A stretch of DNA of 64,000 nt from JAJDTQ01 sp965204235 (GTDB taxonomy: Bacteria; Desulfobacterota; Binatia; UBA9968; JAJDTQ01). A program made the translations under genes and the position numbers. The notes below the pieces were generated by a model. It had not been told where the DNA came from. It worked only from the letters and a program-made list of their open reading frames with translations, and made no database searches. Of the stretch, positions 49,993-58,600 are shown piece after piece. Positions within the stretch are counted from its first letter, which is position 1, and the number at the start of each line of letters is the position of its first letter. The stretch is from NCBI GenBank assembly GCA_965204235.1, contig OZ241979.1, forward strand, positions 2,976,001 through 3,040,000, written 5' to 3'.

Positions 49993-51264
49993 TCAATTCT
50001 TCTGGCTGAAGAACGCCTTGGTGCCGCGGGCTTCCACCGCTTGGCCGATCCGTTCGAGGCCGTGGACGTACGCGGCGGTGCGCAGGTTGACGGCCTTGTC
50101 TTTGGCCAAGTCCCATATGCGGCGGGTCTCGGGTTCGAGACCCGCCTTGAGCTTGGAGCGCACTTCTTCCACTGGCCAGTAGTAGCCGGTCTTGTTCTGC
50201 ACCCACTCGAAATAGGACACTGTGACGCCGCCCGAGTTGGCCAGGATGTCGGGGACCACGGTCACGCCGTTCCGGTCGAGGATGGCGTCGGCCGCGGGCG
50301 TCACCGGCCCGTTGGCGAGCTCCAGGATGACCGGCGCCTTGACGTTGGCGGCGTTGGCCTCGGTGATCTGGTTCTCCACGGCCGCGGGGATCAGCACGTC
50401 GCACTCCGTCTCCAGCAACTCGGCGTTGCTCAGTTGGCGCGAGACGCCGCGGGTCGGCGCGCCGGCGAGGCCCCGGGTGCGGGTCTTGTGGTCCATGACC
50501 GCGTAGGGGTCCATGCCGTCGGGGTCGTAGATGGCCGACGTGGAATCCGACAGCCCGACGATCCGGTAGCCGTCGTCGTGGAGCAGGCGCGCGCAGTGGT
50601 AAGAGGCGTTGCCGAACCCCTGGAGGACCACCCGCGATTTCTCCGGGCTGACCCCGAGTTCCGCTTGCAGGCAGCGGAGCACGTAGTAGCCGCCGCGGCC
50701 GGTGGCGTCGTCGCGTCCCAGGGAGCCGCCGAGGGCCACCGGCTTGCCGGTGATGATGGCCGGGGTCGGGTGTCCGGTGATGGTGGCGTATTCGTCGGCC
50801 ATCCAGGCCATGACGATGCCGTTGGTGTACATGTCGGGGGCGGGTATGTCGCGTTCGGGTCCGATGAAGCGCGAGAAGCCTTCCACGTAGGACCGGCTCA
50901 GGCGCTCCAGTTCGGCTCGCGACAGCGTCTTCACGTCCACCGCCACGCCGCCCTTGGCGCCGCCGAAGGGCAGGTTGGCGACCGCGCACTTGAACGTCAT
51001 CCAGAACGCCAGCGTCATCACCTCGTCCACGTTGACCGCGGGGTGGAACCGGATGCCGCCCTTGGTGGGGCCGCGGGTGTCGTCGTAGCGGCACCGCCAC
51101 GCCTTGAACGCCTTGCGCGAACCGTCGTCCATGCGGACCAGCAGGGTCGCGGCCAGCGTCTCTTTCGGATACCGGAGCTGCTCGATCACCTCGCGCTCGA
51201 TGTCGAGGTAACGTGCGGCGTCGTCGAGGCGCTCCCGCGCCGTGGAGAAAAGATTGGTGGCCAT
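49993..51264 (-). CDS. Glutamate dehydrogenase (Glu/Leu/Phe/Val family)
   Basis: A 423-residue hexameric-type dehydrogenase that interconverts glutamate and 2-oxoglutarate plus ammonia. The N-terminal domain has TRGPTKGGIRFHP (substrate glycine-rich loop with the lysine), MTFKCAVANLPFGGAKGGV, and IPAPDMYT. The C-terminal Rossmann domain has VVLQGFGNASYHCARLL and DILANSGGVTVSYFEW. I use the ATG at 51264 (MATNLFSTARERLD), the usual start, with GGAG 11 bases before, and not a longer frame with an atypical N-terminus. Divergent from the kamA-like gene. Confidence 0.92.
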   Translation of the reverse strand: MATNLFSTARERLDDAARYLDIEREVIEQLRYPKETLAATLLVRMDDGSRKAFKAWRCRYDDTRGPTKGGIRFHPAVNVDEVMTLAFWMTFKCAVANLPFGGAKGGVAVDVKTLSRAELERLSRSYVEGFSRFIGPERDIPAPDMYTNGIVMAWMADEYATITGHPTPAIITGKPVALGGSLGRDDATGRGGYYVLRCLQAELGVSPEKSRVVLQGFGNASYHCARLLHDDGYRIVGLSDSTSAIYDPDGMDPYAVMDHKTRTRGLAGAPTRGVSRQLSNAELLETECDVLIPAAVENQITEANAANVKAPVILELANGPVTPAADAILDRNGVTVVPDILANSGGVTVSYFEWVQNKTGYYWPVEEVRSKLKAGLEPETRRIWDLAKDKAVNLRTAAYVHGLERIGQAVEARGTKAFFSQKN

Positions 51265-51506
51265 GGGACTGCCCGCTCCTTCAGGGGATCTCGGAGGGTA
51301 TAGTAGGGCAAATCCTCGGCCTTGAGAACCGTCGAGGACCGCGGCATCCCTTGACTTTCGTGTTTTTTTCTTCCAATCTTCCGGTCGATTGAAGCAGGCG
51401 ATCCGGGATAAACGGGGCATTTGCATCGAGGGATCGGAAGCCGTCTCGTCGGAGCAAGCCTTTTTCTCGAAGATGGACAGAGTGTTGCGAAATCGGGAGG
51501 TGAACC

Positions 51507-52952
51507 ATGAGTAAAGTTCCGTCGGACCGCGCCAACGAGTCTGCCAGCGCGCCGGTTGCCCCGCTTCTGGCGGGAGACGCCGAACCCTTGATCCAGGGGG
51601 CGCCGGAGCCCCGCCCCGAGCGCTACAAGGCGCTTTCAGCCAAGCACCTGGACGAGATACCCCAACTGGCGAGGCTCTCCAACGACGACCGGTTCGCCAT
51701 GCGGGTGGTGGCCAACGTGCTGCCCTTCCGCTCCAACCGGTACGTCATCGACAACCTCATCGACTGGGACCGGGTGCCCGACGACCCCATCTACCAGTTG
51801 ACCTTTCCCCAGCAGGGCATGCTCAAGGAAGCCGATTTCCTGCAGATGGCGGACCTGATGCGGCGCGAGGCTTCGGCGAGCGAGATCAAGGCCTGCGCCA
51901 CCGAGATCCGCGACCGGCTCAACCCCCACCCCGCGGGCCAGCGGGAGTTGAACATCCCCCAGTCCGGGGACGGGTCGCTGGAGGGCATCCAGCACAAGTA
52001 CCGCGAAACCGTGCTGTTCTTCCCCAGCCAGGGGCAGACCTGTCACGCCTATTGCACCTTCTGCTTCCGCTGGGCCCAGTTCGTGGGCGACAACACCCTC
52101 AAGATCGTCGCCAAGGAAGCCGACGGCCTCCACGATTACCTGGCCGCGCATCCCGACGTCTCCGACCTCTTGGTGACGGGCGGCGACCCCATGATCATGA
52201 AGACGAGCGTGTTCGCCCACTACCTGCTCCCGCTGGTGGAGGACCCGAAACTCGCCCACGTGCAGAACATTCGCATCGGGACCAAGGCCCTGACGTTCTG
52301 GCCCGACCGGTTCGTCAAGGACGAGGACGCCGACGAGATGTTGCGGGTGCTGGAAAAGATCGTGAAGGCGGGCAGGCACGTGGCCATCATGGCCCACTTC
52401 AACCACTGGCAGGAGTTGCGCACCGACCTCGCCAAGGAGGCCATCCGCCGCCTGCGCGACGCCGGTGCGGTCATCCGCTGCCAGGCGCCGCTCCTCGCCC
52501 ACATCAACGACTCACCGGACGTGTGGGTGCGCATGTGGGAGGAAGAGGTCCGCTTGGGGATGGTGCCCTACTACATGTTCGTGGAGCGCGACACCGGCGC
52601 GCGCAACTACTTCGAGGTGCCCCTGGAGAGGACCTGCAGCATCTTCAGGGAGGCGGTCAGCCACGTGTCCGGCCTTGCCCGCACCGTCCGAGGTCCGAGC
52701 ATGAGCGCGACCCCCGGCAAGATCGAGATCCAGGATGTGCAGGAGATCGCGGGCGAGAAGGTCTTCATCCTCCGGTTCCTCCAGGGTCGCAACCCGGACT
52801 GGGTGGGACGCCCCTTCTACGCCGCCTACGACCCCGAGGCCACCTGGTTCGACCAGTTGAAGCCCGCCTACGGCAAGGACCGCTTCTTCTTCTCCGACGA
52901 GTTCGACGCCATAGTCCAGGGCAAGTGGCCCACGACGCAGACGCGGCACTAA
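51507..52952 (+). CDS. KamA-family radical SAM aminomutase-like protein
   Basis: A 481-residue protein with the radical SAM triad C179-C183-C186 in QTCHAYCTFCFRWAQF (CxxxCxxC), LVTGGDPMIM, RIGTKAL and a C-terminal SMSATPGKIEI segment. In that segment the lysine of PGK lies where the PLP lysine is found in lysine 2,3-aminomutases. The family interconverts alpha- and beta-amino acids. The region after the triad lacks the CRHCTRRR pattern of lysine 2,3-aminomutase, so the substrate (lysine, glutamate or other) is uncertain. GGGAGGTGA precedes the ATG. Monocistronic. Confidence 0.82.
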   Translation: MSKVPSDRANESASAPVAPLLAGDAEPLIQGAPEPRPERYKALSAKHLDEIPQLARLSNDDRFAMRVVANVLPFRSNRYVIDNLIDWDRVPDDPIYQLTFPQQGMLKEADFLQMADLMRREASASEIKACATEIRDRLNPHPAGQRELNIPQSGDGSLEGIQHKYRETVLFFPSQGQTCHAYCTFCFRWAQFVGDNTLKIVAKEADGLHDYLAAHPDVSDLLVTGGDPMIMKTSVFAHYLLPLVEDPKLAHVQNIRIGTKALTFWPDRFVKDEDADEMLRVLEKIVKAGRHVAIMAHFNHWQELRTDLAKEAIRRLRDAGAVIRCQAPLLAHINDSPDVWVRMWEEEVRLGMVPYYMFVERDTGARNYFEVPLERTCSIFREAVSHVSGLARTVRGPSMSATPGKIEIQDVQEIAGEKVFILRFLQGRNPDWVGRPFYAAYDPEATWFDQLKPAYGKDRFFFSDEFDAIVQGKWPTTQTRH

Positions 52953-53294
52953 CCTGATGGACCTGTCCGGGTAAGCGGGTCGTACCGGGACGCAGGATCC
53001 CCCTTCCCTGCATCCGGTAGATTCCTGCTTACTCGGACCGTTGAGGAAGTCAACGGGAATCTTGGAGGCGTTTCATCATGGGGACAGTCGCCCCGGCGTT
53101 CAAACTTTCCTTCGACCTTGATTGTTTTTGTGTTAAAAGGGATATTCTGGCCGTTTTTCGGAATGGATTTGGTATTTTTGTACCTAGGTCCAGTTTTTGG
53201 CAACCATGATGGAGACGACTAAAATCTCCAGAAATCAAGGAGTTATGGATTTCAATTGCGCTGAATTGCGCAATAATTGCGCTGTTTTTGCGGA
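52953..53294. other. AT-rich convergent intergenic region
   Basis: The 340-bp gap lies between the 3' ends of the kamA-like gene and the AlbA-type ATPase gene. Bases 53090-53290 are much more A/T-rich than their surroundings, like 6030-6215. No protein-like frame was seen. It holds the phased AATTGCGC repeats listed separately. Confidence 0.6.
53254..53282. promoter_or_regulatory. Three helically phased AATTGCGC boxes, candidate operator
   Basis: AATTGCGC occurs at 53254, 53264 and 53275 (10- and 11-bp spacing). GCGCAAT-A-ATTGCGC (53268-53282) is a perfect inverted repeat. This looks like a protein-binding site, although it lies between two converging genes with no obvious promoter. Confidence 0.4.
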
Positions 53295-54947
53295 TCACCT
53301 GTTTTCGGATGCAATCCCAAACGGAGGAGTTCCCGGATACCAGCGAGCGGCCTTGGTTCTCCCAACGTTATGGATACGCCCCTCATGCCTCAAACCCCGG
53401 AGCAAGTTCTGCACCTCGGCACGCGAGAGAGCCGGCAGTACCTGAACGAGTTCCCTCAATGGGCTCCCTTCACGTCGGTTGTCCTGAATGTGTTTCAGCA
53501 GCAGTTCCCTGTTCGTCTCGCGGTCCAGTCCACGCTTGCGCGTATAGACCCCCGCCTTGCCAATGTGTCGGTAGAACTGCCTGGAGAGTAGCAGCCGCAC
53601 ACCCCGCCCGCGTCCTACGCGCTCGATGATCCCCTGTTCCAGCAGGTGCTCCACTCTCGATTTGAGGGAATCGGGAACACGTTGCTCACGGTGGACGAGA
53701 TCGATCACCAGAAAGTCGTCAAGGCCGAACGCAGCCACTTGCTCCCGACCGATTTCTTCCAGAAAAAGGAGGAATTCAGGGTCCTGGATGTCGCCGTGCA
53801 GCGTGAGCCCTACCTCGTGGGCATCCGTATGGGAGAAGTCGGGCAACGGTTTACTCTGCCGAATGCACTCGCGGAAAATGAGGTCGAATCCCTGCCCAGC
53901 CCGTTCGACCAAGCCGCATTTGGCCAGGACTTCGGCGATACGGCGGTTACGCGGGTTTTGCCGCCACAGGGCGTTCTCGGGGGTGACGCCGGATGGAAAA
54001 CCGCCAGGGCTGACGATCTCGATACGTCGCGGATACTGGCGCACGAAGACAGATCCGTTGTGGCGGTAATCGCGGTGACTCACGGCATTCAGGACAGCCT
54101 CGCGAACCACGCGCTCATTGAAGGTGGGCAAGTCCGAAACAAAAAGACCTTGCTGAAAGTGCTGCCGGTCATTGCGGTTGTTGACAAACTGCCAGACGTC
54201 GTCGAGCACGGACAGGAAACCCTGTCTGAACTCCCGGCGTTCCGCCGCTGGCCCCGGCGCCTCGTTGGAGCGGTACTCGAAAACAAGCTCCGCCTGAGCG
54301 AGGTGTTTGCCCAGAGCTTTGCATGTGCCCAGCAGGACCAGCGCCGCATATGTTACCCCGCCATCGACGATCAACTCCGCATCTGCCAGGAGTTGGTCTG
54401 GAGCACGATTCGAGATGTCCTGATTCCGCGTTTTTCGCTGCCAGAGTTGTCGCAGAACCTCCACGGCGTCGGGGTCGAGATCGTCCTGTTGGGCAGGAGC
54501 GCAAATCTCGGCCGAAAAGTCGGGGCTGGCCTCGGCAAAGATCTGCCGAAGCAGATCCGGCGTCATGGGGGTCAGGGATTCGCCACTCCGCATCCAATAC
54601 GCGCCGAGATATTCCATCGGCACACCGATGGGACGAGATGGAACCTGAAAGACCAGCACCCGACCGTCCGGGTGTTGAATCTCCTCCACATCGATGCGAA
54701 GCCGCAGGCGTTCAGTCAGCCTGGCCTTTGTCTGTTCGAGATTGCGAAACGCCCGACTGCCGACCACCGTGCGAGGCCGCTTATCCGTCACGCCCAGGAT
54801 CAGCCTTCCACCGCCTTCATTGGCGAAGGCGACGCAGTACTTCAGCAGCCTCTCGAAGTTGAACTCGGTCTTTGCTTCCTTGAACTCCAGATGCTCGTCT
54901 TCCTTGGCGTTCATCCAGGTTTGGAGTTCCTGCATGGAAACGGTCAT
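53295..54947 (-). CDS. AlbA_2/Schlafen-type ATP-binding protein
   Basis: The 550-residue protein starts with an AlbA_2 (Schlafen-core) domain: EHLEFKEAKTEFNFERLLKYCVAFANEGGGRLILGV, then VPSRPIGVPMEYLGAYWMRSGESLTPM. A C-terminal HATPase_c-like region follows (FNERVVREAVLNAVSHRDYRHNGSV, IEIVSPGGFPSGVTPENALWRQNPRNRRIAEVL), then two winged-helix modules near the end. Such proteins are usually annotated as transcriptional regulators or found in defence loci. It is the third gene of a tight leftward set: its ATG lies three bases after the stop of the 48-residue ORF. Codon use is less GC-rich than neighbours, suggesting transfer. Confidence 0.8.
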   Translation of the reverse strand: MTVSMQELQTWMNAKEDEHLEFKEAKTEFNFERLLKYCVAFANEGGGRLILGVTDKRPRTVVGSRAFRNLEQTKARLTERLRLRIDVEEIQHPDGRVLVFQVPSRPIGVPMEYLGAYWMRSGESLTPMTPDLLRQIFAEASPDFSAEICAPAQQDDLDPDAVEVLRQLWQRKTRNQDISNRAPDQLLADAELIVDGGVTYAALVLLGTCKALGKHLAQAELVFEYRSNEAPGPAAERREFRQGFLSVLDDVWQFVNNRNDRQHFQQGLFVSDLPTFNERVVREAVLNAVSHRDYRHNGSVFVRQYPRRIEIVSPGGFPSGVTPENALWRQNPRNRRIAEVLAKCGLVERAGQGFDLIFRECIRQSKPLPDFSHTDAHEVGLTLHGDIQDPEFLLFLEEIGREQVAAFGLDDFLVIDLVHREQRVPDSLKSRVEHLLEQGIIERVGRGRGVRLLLSRQFYRHIGKAGVYTRKRGLDRETNRELLLKHIQDNRREGSPLRELVQVLPALSRAEVQNLLRGLRHEGRIHNVGRTKAARWYPGTPPFGIASENR

Positions 54948-54950
54948 ACG

Positions 54951-55097
54951 TCAGTTCTTCCGTGCGGCTCTCTCGACGTTTTCGGCGCCGTCGTCTCGTC
55001 GGGCGGCGGCTTCTGGCAAATACCCTTTCGTGACCGTCTGCAAATGTCTTCGCGTGAACCCCGGGGGGTCCCATTCCTGATGTGGCTTACTCGTCAC
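54951..55097 (-). CDS. 48-residue ORF linking two genes of an AlbA operon
   Basis: The GTG start overlaps the end of the 114-residue gene by 11 bases, and its TGA is three bases before the AlbA-type ATG. The product is basic and aromatic at its N-terminus (SKPHQEWDPPGFTRRHLQTV) and acidic later. It is either a real small protein or the truncated beginning of a lost partner gene. Position is the main evidence. Confidence 0.4.
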   Translation of the reverse strand: MTSKPHQEWDPPGFTRRHLQTVTKGYLPEAAARRDDGAENVERAARKN

Positions 55098-55431
55098 CTT
55101 TGCTGTCTCCTTGCGTTGGCAAGGGCATTTCCTCCGGCAGACGCCGTGTCGGCAGCGGGACCGGAGCCAAGCCGAGGCGAAGATGCCAGAAGTTCCAGGA
55201 ACGGCGGTTGAAGACGCCTATGGGCGGGTCTTGCAGGACGCGGCGCAGGTCGGATGGGGAGACCAGCGATAGCAGCCAGCGAACGTCGGCAGCGGTGCCG
55301 AGCGTCATCATCTGGGCCAGGAGGATCCGCGGGTCGTCGAGGGTGCGTTCCGCGGGTTGCCACCAGACGTACTTGCGCGCCATGGCTGCGGCGTGCTCGT
55401 CGTTCGCCAAACGGTCCATCGACTCCATCAT
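55087..55431 (-). CDS. Hypothetical protein, DUF6922-like helical protein
   Basis: The 114-residue protein has ARKYVWWQPAERTLDDPRILLAQMMTLGTAADVRWLLSL and SPSDLRRVLQDPPIGVFNRRSWNFWHLRL. That pattern (aromatic start, short helical body, NFWxLxL end) resembles small proteins usually found immediately before nucleotidyltransferase-type (AbiEii) toxins. No AbiEii-like gene follows here: a 48-residue ORF and the AlbA-type ATPase do. It could be an antidote whose partner has been replaced. Family assignment is tentative. Confidence 0.5.
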   Translation of the reverse strand: MMESMDRLANDEHAAAMARKYVWWQPAERTLDDPRILLAQMMTLGTAADVRWLLSLVSPSDLRRVLQDPPIGVFNRRSWNFWHLRLGLAPVPLPTRRLPEEMPLPTQGDSKGDE

Positions 55432-55494
55432 ACAACCATGCGGGTTCGAGGTTAAGGGGAGGAAGGTCTGATCCCTGCCGGCTTTCCCTTGGGA

Positions 55495-55600
55495 TAGCGC
55501 GTCCTTCGACTTCGCTTCGCTACGCTCAGGACGAACGGGGGTGGTTGCGCAGAGTTCCGGGAAGGGAGCCGGGATTACGCAGGGTTTCCGGGAAGGGAAC
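55495..55600. repeat. Family A-like element, diverged right end
   Basis: The core GCGTCCTTCGACTTCGCTTC and AGGACGAACGGGG are present, followed by GGTTGCGCAGAGTTCCGGG and a second ACGCAGGGTTTCCGGGA. The end is duplicated and degenerate. Confidence 0.6.
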
Positions 55601-55646
55601 CGGAGGTCTCAAGGGGCCGGGAACCGGAGGTCTCAAAACGGAATTC

Positions 55647-58600
55647 TCAGAGAGAGACCTTTCGCTCCTTGCCGGGGAATTCCGCTCCGACCCCGGTTTC
55701 GTGCAAACGGCTCCGCACGTTGCCCAGCGGACCGATTGCCGCGGGGACGCCGTTGCGATAGGCGATGACTTGGCGCGAGTGCAAGGGCACGCGCGGGCCG
55801 GGCGTCAGGATCCCCACCAGGTTCAGGGGGTCGGTGCAGGAGACCGTTACCGGCTCCTCGTCGGGGGCCAGACGCCGCACCTCGCGCATGGCCTCCACGG
55901 CCTCGGGCATCGCGTATTGCTCTCCCACGAAGCCGCTCACGAAACGGCCGCCGCGAATCTCCCCCCGGGCCTCCAACCGGCGGTAGGACTGCAACAGGAG
56001 ACGCCAGGGGGGGCAACGGGTCTCGCGGGTGAGCAGTTCGCGGAAGACCACGCCGTAGCGTTGCAGCAGTTGCCGCGCCAGAGTCTCCGGCGCGGCGTCC
56101 GGGGCGCGGGGGGCTTCGTTTCTCCAGAGGGACCAGCGCCCCACGGGCATGGCCTGGGCCGTTGCGCCCTTGCGGCCGTGCTGCTTTCTCTTGAGGTCGG
56201 GGGTGAGCAGCAGGCGCAGCCCGGCGACGCCGTCTCCCGTCACCTGCCCGCGGGTGACCAGCTCCCAGAGCGCCCGTTCGGTGCGGACCGTGAGGCGCCC
56301 GGCGCCGCGGGCGATGTCCACAAGGAAAGAGGCTCCGTGGGCCTCCAGGTAGGCGGCTACGTCGCGCGCCGCGGCGGAAAGCCCCCGGACCTCGCGCCAG
56401 GGGAGGGAGTCCGGGTCGAGGAAGTTCGGCAGGTCCTCACGGATCACGAAGGCGAGCGGCGCGGAACGGGTGGGCGCAGTCCGGCGGGTTCGCCCGGAGG
56501 CCGGACCGAGGGGTTGCGGCGCAGCGGCCCAAAGCCTGGCCGCGTCCTCCTGGAGCGGCACGGGACCCTGGCCGGGGTGTATCGGTTGCGGCGCAGTGTC
56601 CCATAGCTTGGCTGCGTCCTCCTCCGGGGCGCCGGTGTCGCGTCTCAGGCGTCCCCAGGCCACCACGCCGGCAAGGCAGAGGCGCTCCAGTTCGTCGGGG
56701 TCGTAGTCGGCTACCCGCGCGGGCAGGACGTGCTGTTCCCAGGCGGGGGCCGGCAGCTCCAGTCCCTGGAGCTGCCGGACGACCTGATGGATCCCGTCGC
56801 GGCCGTGGAGTTGGGATCCCGGCTGCACGTGTTGCCAGCGCAGCAGGAACCGGATGAAGTCCGCGGCCGAGACCGGGTGGATCTCGCGCCGCAGTTGACC
56901 CAGGGTGAGACGATGGATCCGCGCCAGCAGCCGCCGCTCGCACCATTCCACGGGCCGGTCCGGGTCGGGTCCGGGCGAGAAGCGCCCCTGCATGACCGCC
57001 CCGGAGACCTCCAGCGCCGTCAGGCCGCGCCCGACGGACTCCGCGGCAAGGCCGAGGCGCGCCGCGAGCCCGTCCGCGGTCACGGGACCGAGGATCTCCA
57101 TCCAGCCTTGCAGTGTGCGCCGGAGGGCGCCCTCCCCGGAGTCGGTCGTGGTCGTGTAGCGAGTCAAGGTCCCGTCGTCTTGCCGGGTGCGCCGGAGTGA
57201 ATCCTCCCCGGAGGTTTCCGCGGCGGAGTCTTCCGCGCCCGGGGCGGCAATGGCCGGCTCCATGCGGAGTTCCCCCAGCACCGCGCGGGCCTCCGCCAGA
57301 CGCTCCGCGGCCACGTAGAACGCGCTGCCGCCCTCACCCGCGCGTTGCGCCCCAGGGGGCGTCCACGGGGAGGAGGGCGCCTTGCCGGAGTGGAACCCGC
57401 CGCGGCCCTCGCCTGCTGGCTGGGCCACCGCGCTCGCCGATGTACGCGGCCGCATTCCCGGGCAGGACGCGCCATCGCTCTCGCCCGCCGGCTGCGCCAC
57501 CGCGGCCCGCCCCGCCTCCATGAGTTCCGCGGCGAACCGTTGCCATGCTTCGGCCTCCCGCACCGGCAGGAGGACGACGCCGAGTAGGAGGTCGTGGAGT
57601 TCGTCCGCGTCGCGGATGTCCGGCCACGCCTGCCGCTTCACCTCGGCCAGGGCTTCGGGACTCAAGGCGCCGATGCCCTGGGCTAGGTCCGGGTCCGTCC
57701 GCCGCAGCGCCACCGCCCGGGCGCGCCGTTCCTCCAGCGGCGCATCGTCGAGGAAGGCGTAAGGGTTGGCGTTGAGGATCTCGTGGGCCATGGGCGAGGG
57801 CGCCGGGGTCTCCACCGCTACGGTCTCGATCTTCCCCTGCTCCAGGAGGGCGAGGGTCTCCTTGAGGCCGTCCACGTCCATGGCCTCGCGCAGGCAGTTC
57901 TCCATGGTCTCCCTGGTCAGGGGATGGTCCGGCAGGCTCACGGGTCCGCCGCGGTTGTCCCGGCACATCACTTGGTCCGGGAACACCGCCCCCAGGAGGT
58001 CCTCCGCACGCATGCGCTGGATCATCATGGGGACCTTCCTGCCCCGGCTGAACCGTTCCACCGCCAGCGCCCGGCTCGCGTTCCAGCGCCAGCGGTTGGT
58101 GAACATGGGAGTGGCCAGGGCCGCCTGGGTCAGGTCCTGCTCCACCGTTGCCGGGCGCAGGTAGGAGAAGACCGTGTCCAGGGGGAAGGAGTGGCGGTCG
58201 GTCAGGGAGATCACGATGCCGTCGTCCGTGGCCGCGGCTTGCAGCTCGAAATCGAAGTTGACGCAGAACCGCTTGCGCAGGGCCAGCCCCCACGCCCGGT
58301 TGATGCGGCTCCCGAAGGGCGTGTGCAGCACGAGCTGCATGCCGCCGGACTCGTCGAAGAAGCGCTCGGCCACCACCCGGTCCACCGACGGCACGCACCC
58401 GAGCGCCGCCAGGGTCTCGCCTACGTAGGCGGCGACCTGATCGGCGCCGGCCCGGCCCACCCCGGTCTCTTCCCGCAGCCAGCGGCAGGCCTCTTCTCCG
58501 TCCGAGGCGCGCCGGGCCACGTTCTCCCGCACCGCGGACACCGCCCGGGAGAGCTCCCGGCTGCGCCCCGGCGACTCTCCCAACCAGAACGGCAGGGTGG

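Noticed and set aside
53197..53445. Plus-strand frame of 82 codons in the AT-rich island
   Set aside because: It overlaps the 3' end of the AlbA-type gene on the opposite strand, has no family resemblance and lacks a convincing ribosome-binding site.
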